Positions 53,525-62,279 of a DNA stretch of 64,000 bases are shown here, in pieces. The stretch lies in NCBI GenBank assembly GCA_041392855.1, contig JAWKLD010000001.1, positions 2,900,001 to 2,964,000 of the forward strand, written 5' to 3'. Origin of the DNA: Flavipsychrobacter sp. GTDB taxonomy: Bacteria > Bacteroidota > Bacteroidia > Chitinophagales > Chitinophagaceae. The notes under the pieces are model-generated. The model was not told where the DNA came from and ran no database searches. It saw only the letters and a list, made by a program, of their open reading frames with translations. Within the stretch, counting starts at the first letter, position 1. Each line of letters starts with the position of its first letter. The position numbers were made by a program, and so were the translations under genes.

Positions 53525-53546
53525 AAAATCAACCTATTATTTTATC

Positions 53547-53580
53547 AAGTGTCATGATATCTTAATCATGGCACTTTTTT
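53547..53580 (+). terminator. terminator of cysteine-rich copy B
   Basis: A 12-base-pair stem with one G-T wobble (53547-53558 with 53565-53576) and a 6-base loop, followed by T. Confidence 0.82.
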
Positions 53581-53616
53581 ATGTATAGGCTATTTCCTGC
53601 CCTTGAGCTAATAGGC

Positions 53617-53624
53617 TATATTTG
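53617..53624 (+). promoter_or_regulatory. -7 element before the LolC/E-like permease gene
   Basis: TATATTTG is an exact TAnnTTTG match. No TTG is found at the expected spacing. A transcript starting near 53631 would exclude the TTG at 53627 and leaves the TTG at 53645 as start. Confidence 0.4.
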
Positions 53625-53644
53625 AGTTGCTAATAGACGTTTTT

Positions 53645-54880
53645 TTGAACCTACCATTTTTCATAGCAAAAAGATATATGGCCCGTCAGCAAGGGCGATT
53701 TTCTTCTTTTATCATTAGGTTAGCTGTAGTAGCTACTGCGCTTAGCGTAGCGGCAATGGTAGTGTCTACGGCTGTAGTTATTGGTTTTAAACAAGAAATT
53801 CGCGGGCGGATATTTAGTTTTTGGGGGCATGTACAAGTAGCTCCGTATTCGGGTAATAACTCTTCTATAGTAGCACCTGAACCTTTTGTAATAGATAAAG
53901 ACCTGCATGATGCTATTAAGCTTTTGCCAGAGGTAAAAACAGTAGCACCTTATGTAATAAGACCAGTGATACTTAATGCCAATGAGCTAATGGAAGGTGT
54001 GCAGCTGAAAGGACTTGATAGCGCATATACCTTCCCAGAGCGTGTGGAATTAACGGGTAATATGATCGACTATAGTGATGAGGGCTATGCCAAACAGGTC
54101 ATGTTGTCAGATGATATTGCTAACCGACTAAAGCTAAGTATAGGAGATGATGTATTGCTTTATTTTTTAGAACCAGGCTCTACTTTTCCAAGAATAAGAA
54201 AGGTGAAACTATGCGGCTTGTATCATACAGGGTTGGAAGATATCGACCGCAATTATGGTATCTGCGATATACGCCTACTACAGAAAATTAACAAATGGTC
54301 AGCCGATGAGATCAATGGCTATCAACTCTCCTTAACAGATGTGGCTGATGCTGACACGGTCGCTAATAAGATATTTAATGATCTTATACCGCAAACTTCG
54401 AGGTTAACAACCTATACCATGAAGGAGATATTTGCAGGTATATATGACTGGCTAAGAATACAGAACATGACCGCAGGAATGGTGCTGCTTATTATGGCTA
54501 TTGTTGCAATAATAAATCTGGCAGCCGCCTTACTGATACTTATAGTGGAGCAAACAAAAATGATAGGTGTGTTGAAGGCACAAGGTATGCAGAATAGTAT
54601 GCTAAGAAAAGTGTTTGTGTATCATGCTGCAATTATAGGATTTTTAGGTGTGCTTGGTGGAAATATACTTGGTTTGGGGCTATGTTTTATACAGCAGCAA
54701 ACTGGATTCTTAAAACTATCAGAGACGGGATATTTTATGAAAACGGTACCGGTACATATTGTATGGTGGCAGATAGTATTGTTAGATATAGCTACTTTAG
54801 CCCTATGCATACTTTTCATGTGGTTGCCATCGTTGTATATTCGCCGTATAAAACCTGCAAGGGTATTACAATTTAAATAA
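53645..54880 (+). CDS. LolC/LolE-like ABC transporter permease
   Basis: This roughly 411-residue inner-membrane permease has one N-terminal helix (about 20-45), a large periplasmic domain with a MacB-like fold, and three C-terminal helices forming the FtsX domain. The start MNLPFFIAKRY, using a TTG codon at 53645, is the usual beginning of Bacteroidota LolC/LolE-like permeases, which extract lipoproteins from the inner membrane. An upstream TTG at 53627 is less likely. No ATPase gene is adjacent, so the partner lies elsewhere. The GNAT-like gene follows after four bases. Confidence 0.85.
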   Translation: MNLPFFIAKRYMARQQGRFSSFIIRLAVVATALSVAAMVVSTAVVIGFKQEIRGRIFSFWGHVQVAPYSGNNSSIVAPEPFVIDKDLHDAIKLLPEVKTVAPYVIRPVILNANELMEGVQLKGLDSAYTFPERVELTGNMIDYSDEGYAKQVMLSDDIANRLKLSIGDDVLLYFLEPGSTFPRIRKVKLCGLYHTGLEDIDRNYGICDIRLLQKINKWSADEINGYQLSLTDVADADTVANKIFNDLIPQTSRLTTYTMKEIFAGIYDWLRIQNMTAGMVLLIMAIVAIINLAAALLILIVEQTKMIGVLKAQGMQNSMLRKVFVYHAAIIGFLGVLGGNILGLGLCFIQQQTGFLKLSETGYFMKTVPVHIVWWQIVLLDIATLALCILFMWLPSLYIRRIKPARVLQFK

Positions 54881-54884
54881 GCTA

Positions 54885-55823
54885 TTGACCAAAAAAGAGC
54901 AATACAAGAAGTTACTGCCTACGCTAAAGGGTGTGCCACTATTTCTAAACGATTGGTGGCTGGACGCGGTATGTGTAGACTGGGATGTAGCCATTGCTTA
55001 TAATGGTGATAATGTGTCGGGGGTGTGGGTATATCCAGCTGAGCAAAAAATGGGTGTGAGCATTATTCGCACACCTGTTTTTACGCCTTATATAGGTCCT
55101 GTAGTATTTTATCCGTCAGACTTAAAGCCGACGAAAAGAGATAGTTTTGAGTATGAAGTAATAACCGATCTGCTGTCTCAAATACCGGATGCAAAGGTTT
55201 GGCATATATCATTGCAGCCACAGCTGAAACAGGCAGGGTTATTTAATAGTAAAGATTTTGAAATAGTGGTTAGGCAAACTTATTTGATGCCACTTGATGA
55301 GGGGGAAGAAGCAGTCTTTGCAAGACTTCATGAAGATCACCGTCGTAAAGTAAGGAAAGCCGAGAAGACCTTAGTAATCGAAGAAGACCATACACAAATT
55401 GATACATTATTTGATTTTCAGCAAACAACACTATCCAGCAAAAAAGTACAGATACCTTACTCTAAGGAACAGCTAAAAAAGGTTTTTACATTATGTAAGG
55501 AAAAGGGTAATGCTACGCTTTGGGTAGCAAGAAAGGGAGAAAATGTACAGGCTGTTGTATGGCAAGTGTGGGATGAAGAAAGATCTTATTATCTGATGGG
55601 TAGTAAGAACCCAACAATCAAAGACAATAATGCTATGGTAGCATTGTTGTGGCAAGCGATAAAAAAGTCAATATCATTAGGACATAAGACCTTTGATTTT
55701 GAAGGGAGTATGGATGCTGGCGTAGAACAGTTTTTCCGAAATTTTGGGGGAGACAAACAGCTTTATTTAGTACTGAAAAAGAACAATTCCGCACTTTGGA
55801 AGCTTAAAGAAGCAGTGCGTTAA
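54885..55823 (+). CDS. GNAT/FemAB-like N-acyltransferase
   Basis: This 312-residue protein has the twofold GNAT arrangement of the BioF2-like and FemAB-like groups. A conserved helix LHEDHRRKVRKAEK and a strand-helix with YYLMGSKNPTIKDNNAMVALLWQAI fill the second half, ending DFEGSMDAGVEQFFRNFGG. Such enzymes add an amino-acyl or acyl group to cell-wall or lipid precursors. The acceptor is unknown. It begins with TTG, four bases after the permease stop. Confidence 0.78.
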   Translation: MTKKEQYKKLLPTLKGVPLFLNDWWLDAVCVDWDVAIAYNGDNVSGVWVYPAEQKMGVSIIRTPVFTPYIGPVVFYPSDLKPTKRDSFEYEVITDLLSQIPDAKVWHISLQPQLKQAGLFNSKDFEIVVRQTYLMPLDEGEEAVFARLHEDHRRKVRKAEKTLVIEEDHTQIDTLFDFQQTTLSSKKVQIPYSKEQLKKVFTLCKEKGNATLWVARKGENVQAVVWQVWDEERSYYLMGSKNPTIKDNNAMVALLWQAIKKSISLGHKTFDFEGSMDAGVEQFFRNFGGDKQLYLVLKKNNSALWKLKEAVR

Positions 55824-55953
55824 CGGTTGTCAGTGTCGGTTCAATTACCTCATATTCTAGCAGAAATACAGTATCAAATAATTAAATAAGACAGATTTTA
55901 ATTCATATTGGCATCAAAAATCAGCCAAATAAGACATTTTGTCCCAAAATCTA

Positions 55954-55982
55954 TTGTGGCAAAGTAATTGAAGGTACTTTTG
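55954..55982 (+). promoter_or_regulatory. promoter of grpE-dnaJ
   Basis: TTG (55954-55956), an 18-base spacer and TACTTTTG (55975-55982) match the housekeeping consensus. An imperfect TTGGC and GCCAA pair lies at 55908-55928, upstream of the -33. No CIRCE element is seen. The rest of 55824-55953 shows nothing else. Confidence 0.58.
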
Positions 55983-56017
55983 TGCCTTAAAATAGATAAA
56001 GAAAATAACGAGTAACA

Positions 56018-56596
56018 ATGAGTGAAAATACTATTGAGAAAGACCAGCTAGCTGGTGATGAAACTGTAGAGAACATCAATGACGCTACACAACAAGAAAA
56101 TGTTGATGAAGTGAATAATGAAGATAGTACTGAACAAGAAGAGTTGGATGAGTTGGGCTTAGCTCAAAAAGAGTTGGGAGAAATGAAGGATAAATACTTG
56201 AGACTGGTAGCAGAGTTTGATAATTACAAGAAGCGTACTTCGAAAGAGCGTATAGAGTTTGCTGCTGTTGCAGGTAGAGAGACTATTATGCCATTGTTGA
56301 ACGTGCTGGATGATAGCGAAAGAGCGAGAAAGCAAATGGAAGAGACCGATGACGCTGCGGTAATAAAAGAAGGTGTTTTATTGGTATTGAATAAATTACA
56401 ATCTGCTCTGGAAAGCAAGGGCTTGAAGCAAATGGATGCTATGCATAAAGACTTTGATGCAGACTACCATGAAGCAATAACTGAAATACCCGCTCCAAGT
56501 GAAGATTTGTCTGGCAAAGTGCTAGATGTAATTGAGCAAGGGTATTACCTAAATGATAAATTGATCAGGCACGCGAAAGTAGTGGTTGGTAAATAA
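56018..56596 (+). CDS. grpE: nucleotide exchange factor GrpE
   Basis: GrpE releases ADP from DnaK. The 192-residue protein has an acidic disordered N-terminus (about 1-50), a long dimerising helix (LGEMKDKYLRLVAEFDNYKKRTSKERIE) and a C-terminal beta domain with GYYLNDKLIRHAKVVV, the family end signature. It precedes dnaJ by 34 bases on one transcript; dnaK is not in the window. Confidence 0.95.
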   Translation: MSENTIEKDQLAGDETVENINDATQQENVDEVNNEDSTEQEELDELGLAQKELGEMKDKYLRLVAEFDNYKKRTSKERIEFAAVAGRETIMPLLNVLDDSERARKQMEETDDAAVIKEGVLLVLNKLQSALESKGLKQMDAMHKDFDADYHEAITEIPAPSEDLSGKVLDVIEQGYYLNDKLIRHAKVVVGK

Positions 56597-56630
56597 TAAA
56601 ACTGCCCATTAATCGGGCTTAGAATAGACT

Positions 56631-57830
56631 ATGTCAAAAAGAGATTATTACGAGGTATTGGGTGTGTCTAGATCTGCTAGTGCAGATGAGATCAAAAAGG
56701 CCTACCGTAAAATAGCATTGAAATATCACCCTGATAGAAATGAGGGCGATGCAGCTGCCGAGGAAAAGTTTAAAGAGGCTGCGGAAGCCTATGATGTCTT
56801 AAGTGATTCGCAAAAGAAAGCACGTTATGACCAATTTGGTCATGCGGGTATGAGTGGTGCTGCAGGCGGAGGCTTTGGTGGTGGTCAAGGTGGTATGCGC
56901 ATGGAAGATATCTTCGAAAACTTTGGAGATATTTTTGGAGATATGTTTGGTGGCGGAGGCTTTGGCGGTGGTCAAGGTTTTGGTGGCCATGGTGGAGGAA
57001 GACGTGCACAAGGAACTCGCGGAGCTAACCTGAGAGTGAAGTTGAAGATGACTTATGCAGACATCTTAAACGGAGCCACAAAGAAAATAAAAGTAAAAAA
57101 GTACCTGCCATGTAATACTTGTGGCGGTAATGGTGCTAAGGATAGTAGCTCTATACAAACTTGTAGTACTTGTAATGGTGCCGGGCAAGTACGTAAGGTG
57201 CAAAGTACCTTCCTTGGGCAAATGCAAACGGTAACAACATGCCCTAACTGTAATGGCCAGGGTACGCAAATAACCGCTAAATGTGGTACTTGTAAAGGTG
57301 ATGGTAGAGTATATGGAGAAGAGACCATTACTATAGATATACCTGCAGGTGTACACGATGGCATGCAACTAAGCATGAGTGGGTCAGGTAATGCGGGTGA
57401 GCGTGGTGGACCTAATGGCGACCTGTTGATATTAATTGAAGAGGAAAAACACAAAACGCTAAGACGTAACGATCTTGATGTTCTGTATAAATTATACTTG
57501 TCATTCCCTGATGTGGTAGGCGGTGTTTCTGCCGAGGTGCCAACCATAGAAGGTAAGGTAAAGATCAAAATACCTGCAGGTACACAAAGTGGCAAGGTGT
57601 TTAGATTGAAGGGTAAGGGATTCCCTGGTTTCCAGTCTTACGAGAAAGGAGACCAGCTTGTAGAAGTAAATGTGTGGACCCCTCAAAACTTAACAGAAGA
57701 AGAAAAGGCGGCAGTTGAGAAGCTGAAAAATTCTCCCAACTTTAAACCTAATGAAGATGCAGTAACTACTGCTAGTGATGAGAAAGAAGATAGAAGCTTC
57801 TTTGATAAGATAAAAGACGCATTTAGTTAA
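56631..57830 (+). CDS. dnaJ: chaperone DnaJ
   Basis: DnaJ (399 residues) stimulates DnaK ATPase and presents substrates. It has the J-domain with HPD (33-35), a Gly/Phe-rich linker (about 75-130), four CxxCxGxG zinc repeats (CNTCGGNG, CSTCNGAG, CPNCNGQG, CGTCKGDG), and the C-terminal substrate domains. This is a full type I architecture, downstream of grpE. Confidence 0.97.
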   Translation: MSKRDYYEVLGVSRSASADEIKKAYRKIALKYHPDRNEGDAAAEEKFKEAAEAYDVLSDSQKKARYDQFGHAGMSGAAGGGFGGGQGGMRMEDIFENFGDIFGDMFGGGGFGGGQGFGGHGGGRRAQGTRGANLRVKLKMTYADILNGATKKIKVKKYLPCNTCGGNGAKDSSSIQTCSTCNGAGQVRKVQSTFLGQMQTVTTCPNCNGQGTQITAKCGTCKGDGRVYGEETITIDIPAGVHDGMQLSMSGSGNAGERGGPNGDLLILIEEEKHKTLRRNDLDVLYKLYLSFPDVVGGVSAEVPTIEGKVKIKIPAGTQSGKVFRLKGKGFPGFQSYEKGDQLVEVNVWTPQNLTEEEKAAVEKLKNSPNFKPNEDAVTTASDEKEDRSFFDKIKDAFS

Positions 57831-57854
57831 GAGGTAATTGTATAAAATCTTAGG

Positions 57855-58775
57855 CTATAATTTGGCACCTTGTTCTGCTAAGTTATAGCCTTTGTCTTTT
57901 ATGTCATTTTGAATCTGCTCATCCCATAATATAGGGTTGGTATGGTTGAAATGGATGAAATGAATTTTTGCTTTAAGGTCATTGGTTTCTTTATCGAAAA
58001 GAGTCATTGTTTCTTTTACAAAAGGGTGCGGTACTTCGCTCATGGCTCGGTTGGGTAGCTCTCCCTCGTTGTAGAAAGTAGCATCCAGAAGTGCAATGTC
58101 TGTATTAGCAACAATAGTTTTAATATCAATAGCCCACTTGCTCCATTTATCAATATCGGGGATGAACACATAGTTCTTGTTTGGTGTGCGAATAGAGAAA
58201 CCCGCAGTTTCTGAAAACTCATCTCTATGAGGAACGGTATATGCTTGTACTGATATATTTTTACCGATGCCAACATGCTTATTGGCTTCCATAGTTCGTA
58301 GTTCAATATTGTTTAGTGTTACCAATTGACTCCAAGGGCCGTTGTTGCTTAAAAAATCAGCTAGCTTAGGTAAGGTGTATACGGGTAGCTTTTTTGTACT
58401 CATTACTTCTCGTCCTAGCTGCATCAAACCAGTGTAGTGCCCTATATGTGCATGAGTAATAAAAATGCCTTCAGGCAAATAATTATAAACTCCATTGTTC
58501 AATGTTTGAAAATAGTGTAGCTGTTCTTTGATGTCAGGAGTAGCCTCAAATAGCCACCATTTTTTTTCCTGAGGGTCTACCAATGCAAAGCTTACAACAA
58601 AGCTTTTCGGAACATTATTGTTCCACGCTTTTTCGCAACAACTCTTTTGACATCCTAAGTGAGGGTAGCCACCATCTTGTGCCGTACCTAATATTTGTAT
58701 ATAAGGTTGTAATGGAGCCTGTGCTTTTAACAAGCTTGAAAATAATATTGTGCAAAAGAGTAAGAATATTCTCAT
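57855..58775 (-). CDS. PqqB-like MBL-fold hydrolase, exported
   Basis: This 306-residue metallo-beta-lactamase-fold protein has a signal peptide (residues 1-18), the PqqB-type start LGTAQDGGYPHLGC (29-42) with a nearby Cys42/Cys46/Cys47 set, and the metal motif HAHIGH (108-113), in which Gly replaces the usual Asp. Later histidines (VPHRDE, HFNH) complete the site. True PqqB is a cytoplasmic hydroxylase in PQQ biosynthesis. A signal peptide and lack of other pqq genes argue for a different periplasmic function. It converges on dnaJ and diverges from the FAD oxidoreductase. Confidence 0.82.
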   Translation of the reverse strand: MRIFLLFCTILFSSLLKAQAPLQPYIQILGTAQDGGYPHLGCQKSCCEKAWNNNVPKSFVVSFALVDPQEKKWWLFEATPDIKEQLHYFQTLNNGVYNYLPEGIFITHAHIGHYTGLMQLGREVMSTKKLPVYTLPKLADFLSNNGPWSQLVTLNNIELRTMEANKHVGIGKNISVQAYTVPHRDEFSETAGFSIRTPNKNYVFIPDIDKWSKWAIDIKTIVANTDIALLDATFYNEGELPNRAMSEVPHPFVKETMTLFDKETNDLKAKIHFIHFNHTNPILWDEQIQNDIKDKGYNLAEQGAKL

Positions 58776-58819
58776 GTAATAAAGATAGAGGTTAGCAGCT
58801 AAAATAGTTTCTTTGCAAG

Positions 58820-59875
58820 GTGCAAGTAGATCATATAATAATAGGGCAAGGTGTATCGGGCACTATGCTTAGTTACCATCTTGTAAAACGAGGTAAACGT
58901 GTAATGGTAATTGATAAGTCAGTGCCTTACTCAGCCAGTAAAGTAGCTAGTGGTGTTATCAATCCTGTGACAGGTAGAAGGGTGGTGAGTACATGGATGA
59001 TAGATGAACTATTGCCATTTTCATGGCAAGCATACGAAGAGCTGGAAGAAGAGTTGGGTGTTTCTATTATATCGCAGAAAGATATATTGTCCTTCCACGC
59101 CAATGAACAAATGAAGCAAGCCTTCTACGACAAGCTGGAAGAAAATGAAGCGTACGTAGAAGTAGTACAGGATGAAGAAGCTTACAAAGAGTTGTTTCAC
59201 TTTACTTATGGCATTGGTAAGGTTACGCCTGTATATCTGGTAGAACTACAAAACTTGATCACTGCATGGAGAAAAAGACTTGTTGAGCAGGATAGTTTAT
59301 TAGACGCCTATTTTGATTGGAGTAAATGTACTGTGGATGAAAAAGGAGTGAAGTATGAGGGCATTGAAGCAAAATCAATAATATTATGTAATGGAGTGCA
59401 AGGGAATGATGATCCTTACTTCAAGAGATTGCCCTATGCAATGACAAAGGGGGAGGCATTGGTAGTCCGCATTCCCAACTTATCTGCAGCTAATATTTAT
59501 AAGCAAGGGTATAATATTGTGCCCTGGAAGGATGATCTGTTTTGGGTAGGCTCCAGTTTTGATAGGGACTATAATGATGTATTACCAAGTGAATCGTTTA
59601 AGACGCAGGTGAAAACACAACTTGACAAATGGTTAAAGCTACCTTACGAGTTTGTTGCTCATATAGCATCTGAACGTGCCGGTACTATTGAGCGCAGACC
59701 ATTTGTAGGCATGCATCCCATACATACTAATGTGGGGGTCTTTAATGGTATGGGAACCAAAGGCTGTTCCTTAGCACCATATTTTGCTAACCAGTTTGCA
59801 GACCATTTGGTAAAAGGCACAGCAATAGATGAAGCCGCTAATGTTCTACGGTTTAGAAAAATATTAGAGCGTTAA
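58820..59875 (+). CDS. FAD-dependent oxidoreductase (DAO family)
   Basis: This 351-residue flavoprotein has the N-terminal GxGxxG dinucleotide motif in IIGQGVSG, the D-amino-acid oxidase/glycine oxidase domain, and a C-terminal GMGTKGCSLAPYFANQF flavin-binding region. Substrate unknown. It begins with GTG at 58820; an in-frame stop at 58805-58807 excludes earlier starts. A near -7 element TTTCTTTG (58808-58815) puts the transcript start close to the GTG. It overlaps the end of the convergent nucleoside phosphorylase gene by four bases. Confidence 0.84.
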   Translation: MQVDHIIIGQGVSGTMLSYHLVKRGKRVMVIDKSVPYSASKVASGVINPVTGRRVVSTWMIDELLPFSWQAYEELEEELGVSIISQKDILSFHANEQMKQAFYDKLEENEAYVEVVQDEEAYKELFHFTYGIGKVTPVYLVELQNLITAWRKRLVEQDSLLDAYFDWSKCTVDEKGVKYEGIEAKSIILCNGVQGNDDPYFKRLPYAMTKGEALVVRIPNLSAANIYKQGYNIVPWKDDLFWVGSSFDRDYNDVLPSESFKTQVKTQLDKWLKLPYEFVAHIASERAGTIERRPFVGMHPIHTNVGVFNGMGTKGCSLAPYFANQFADHLVKGTAIDEAANVLRFRKILER

Positions 59876-60690
59876 TTGTTCCCAATAGTAGTGGCTATTA
59901 GCTGGCTTAATTTTCCATCTGCTTGGTTAGCTATAGCTATTATATCCTCAATATTTACCGGGTGCAAGTTGTCAGGGTCGCATTCGTCGGTAATAACACT
60001 AATGGCAACACATGGTAGCCCTATTTGGTTGGCTACTATCACTTCAGGCACAGTACTCATGCCTACCATATCTGCTCCTATTATTTTCAGGAAACGATAC
60101 TCGGCTCTGGTTTCTAAATTAGGCCCCATTACAGAAACATAAACTCCTTGCTTTAAGTTGATGTTGAGGGTTTGAGCGGTAGTGTGTAATTTTTTTGACA
60201 ATACCTTATCATAAGGTTGGCTCATGTCCGGGAATCGGGTGCCGTATTCAGGTTTGTTCAATCCTCTTAGTGGGTTGTCAACCTGTAAGTTTATATGATC
60301 ATCGATCAGTATCAAGTCTCCTTTTTTAAACCCAAGGTTGATACCTCCTGCTGCATTGCTTAAGAAAAGTTGCTTTATACCCAGAGCATGCATTACACGT
60401 ATCGGGAAGGTGATCTGTTGCATATCATAGCCTTCGTAATAATGAAAACGTCCTTGCATTGCTAAGACCTTAACTCCATTTATCGTACCGAAAATTAATT
60501 TCCCCGAATGAGACTCTACAGTAGCTTCGGCAAAATGAGGGATTTCCCCATAAGGTATTGTTAGTTCTATATCAATATGATCGACAAATTGACCAAGACC
60601 TGTACCTAGTACAACACCTATTTCTGGTTGCTTAATACCTGCCTCTAATAAATATGACTTTGCTACTTCTATTTGTGCTATGTATTCCAT
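59872..60690 (-). CDS. purine nucleoside phosphorylase
   Basis: This 272-residue trimeric-type PNP phosphorolyses purine nucleosides in salvage. The N-terminal VVLGTGLG (phosphate loop), VESHSGKLIFG, RFHYYEGYDMQQITFPIRV, LSNAAGGIN and GPNLETRAEYRFLKIIGADMVGMSTVPE blocks are all in order. The ATG at 60690 is preferred over a TTG at 60714, since the latter lies across the predicted -7 element at 60712-60719. Confidence 0.94.
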   Translation of the reverse strand: MEYIAQIEVAKSYLLEAGIKQPEIGVVLGTGLGQFVDHIDIELTIPYGEIPHFAEATVESHSGKLIFGTINGVKVLAMQGRFHYYEGYDMQQITFPIRVMHALGIKQLFLSNAAGGINLGFKKGDLILIDDHINLQVDNPLRGLNKPEYGTRFPDMSQPYDKVLSKKLHTTAQTLNINLKQGVYVSVMGPNLETRAEYRFLKIIGADMVGMSTVPEVIVANQIGLPCVAISVITDECDPDNLHPVNIEDIIAIANQADGKLSQLIATTIGNN

Positions 60691-60711
60691 CTGAAAAAAA
60701 TCTACTAAGCG

Positions 60712-60719
60712 CAAATGTA
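60712..60719 (-). promoter_or_regulatory. -7 element of the nucleoside phosphorylase gene
   Basis: On the minus strand TACATTTG is an exact consensus match, giving a leader of about 15 bases to the ATG at 60690. No TTG lies at the -33 distance. Confidence 0.48.
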
Positions 60720-60789
60720 AGTGCTAGACGAAGAGAATACTAAAAGAAAATATTTTTTATTCTTACATATTGATTTTCAAATACATGTA

Positions 60790-60819
60790 TTGTTCCGACA
60801 TCTATTGGCTATAGATTTT
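60790..60819 (+). promoter_or_regulatory. candidate promoter of the first type A cargo gene
   Basis: TTG (60790-60792), a 19-base spacer and TAGATTTT (60812-60819) resemble the consensus. An AGGAG at 60861-60865 may add ribosome binding before the ATG at 60878. Confidence 0.38.
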
Positions 60820-60877
60820 TAAAAAATTAATCTCTTAAATATTAAAATAAAATTAATTTAGGAGAAAACGACACTAT

Positions 60878-62164
60878 ATGAAATTTAAAACTCTACTTAC
60901 AATGGCCACTTGCATGGCTTTAGGTATGCAAGCAAATGCACAAATGAGACTGGTAGCTGATGCTCATTATAGATACGCAGGTACTACGTATAATTTAATG
61001 GACAGTAATAAATATGAGCACTCAAGTAATGGGTATGCTACAGCACAGTTTAATATACCTGTGTTTGATAACCAGTTTGATATGGGGTACTTATACAAAG
61101 TGGTTTCGGGAAATGCTACATTAAGTGAAAGAACAACAACTACTTTTTCCAGTAACAATATTGATATGAGTACTACAGATACTACATCAGATGGAGGTAC
61201 TACATGGAAAGGTAAGAGAAGAGTAAAAATAAATTACGTTAGCGGTAAGCCAGATACAGTTTTTTATGCTAACTGGAGCAACTTTGGAAGTGGCAGTTGG
61301 TTTACCAACAGGAAAACAGCATATGTTTTCACTGGTAATAATATAACATCTGAAACCTCTCAACGCTATGTGTTTGGTATGGGAGCTGGTTGGAGAAACG
61401 ACTATAGAAATACTTATTCTTATAGTGGTGCTAACAAAGTGACTAGTTTAATACACGAGGAGTGGAATAATTCTAGTAAAATATGGGAAAATAAAACAAA
61501 GGCAGAAACCTCTTATAATGGTTCTAATCAACCACTTGTAGTAAATAACTATAATTGGGATGGTAGTGCATGGGTAATCAATGATAGAGATAACTATACC
61601 TACAATGCAGGTAAGTTAGAATCTATTGCTAGTGAGTTTTACTTCAGTGGTACATGGACGGGCTCGTATAAAAATACCTATTACGGTACTGGTGCGCATC
61701 CAGATAGTATGATCAGACAAAGTTGGGATCAGATCAATAAGTTCTATATCAATAATATCAAGTACTACTACAAACATAATGGAGCAGGCCAGGTTACAGA
61801 ATTGAGAACAGAAACCTGGGATGGAATTGGTTCGTTTAAACCTACTAGTAACGCCGATTCAATGAACCGTTACTACTATTGGTGGCCTACTAATGTAGCT
61901 ACAAATACTGTGGTTGAAAAAGCATTGATGGTATATCCTTCTCCTGCAAACAATCTGGTAAGCATCAAATTATCAGGTGATGTATACGGTAAGCCTGTGC
62001 GTTTTACAGTTACAGACATGTCAGGACGTATTGTGAAAAGCTGGTCAGGCATTTCAAGTCCTAAAATGAGTGTTTCAGTTGCAGACTTGCCAACAGGTAG
62101 TTATATATTGACTGCTAATAATGCAGAAGACATACAGTCTCAACGCTTTTCGGTAGAAAAGTAG
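60878..62164 (+). CDS. T9SS type A cargo with YD-like repeats, paralogue 1
   Basis: This is a 428-residue secreted protein with signal peptide (ending ANAQ). The middle has repeats of the form YxYNGxxxxTSxIxEEW reminiscent of YD repeats: YSYSGANKVTSLIHEEWNNS, ETSYNGSNQPLVVNNYNW, YTYNAGKLESIASEFYF. The C-terminus (about 350-428, VYPSPANNLVSIKL to SQRFSVEK) is a type A sorting domain for T9SS export and surface attachment. Enzymatic motifs are absent. A paralogue lies next to it. Confidence 0.82.
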   Translation: MKFKTLLTMATCMALGMQANAQMRLVADAHYRYAGTTYNLMDSNKYEHSSNGYATAQFNIPVFDNQFDMGYLYKVVSGNATLSERTTTTFSSNNIDMSTTDTTSDGGTTWKGKRRVKINYVSGKPDTVFYANWSNFGSGSWFTNRKTAYVFTGNNITSETSQRYVFGMGAGWRNDYRNTYSYSGANKVTSLIHEEWNNSSKIWENKTKAETSYNGSNQPLVVNNYNWDGSAWVINDRDNYTYNAGKLESIASEFYFSGTWTGSYKNTYYGTGAHPDSMIRQSWDQINKFYINNIKYYYKHNGAGQVTELRTETWDGIGSFKPTSNADSMNRYYYWWPTNVATNTVVEKALMVYPSPANNLVSIKLSGDVYGKPVRFTVTDMSGRIVKSWSGISSPKMSVSVADLPTGSYILTANNAEDIQSQRFSVEK

Positions 62165-62186
62165 CAAGAGACGATCTTAATAGTGG

Positions 62187-62245
62187 AACAAGCTCTAGGA
62201 AGGTCTAAAAACCTTCTAAGGGCTTGTTTGTTTTTATTTTTGATT
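62187..62245 (+). terminator. terminator of the first type A cargo gene
   Basis: A roughly 18-base-pair stem with one mismatch and two wobbles (62187-62204 with 62211-62228) and a 6-base loop, followed by T-rich sequence. Confidence 0.82.
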
Positions 62246-62279
62246 AATTTTTGATTAAATTACAGCAAAACAACACTAT

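Larger units (their letters stand above)
52337..53580 (+). repeat. tandem duplication of promoter plus cysteine-rich gene
   Basis: Two units of roughly 600 bases (52337-52935 and 52986-53580) each contain the inverted sites, promoter, coding region and terminator in the same order. Coding DNA has diverged more than the regulatory sites. Confidence 0.75.

Noticed and set aside
55824..56017. CIRCE or sigma-32 type heat-shock element before grpE
   Set aside because: No nine-base CIRCE repeat is present; a housekeeping TTG-N18-TACTTTTG pair explains the promoter.
57848..57894. Inverted repeat AGGCTATAA/TTATAGCCT near the end of the PqqB-like gene
   Set aside because: It lies mainly within the coding sequence with a long loop and no T-tract, so it is probably coincidental.
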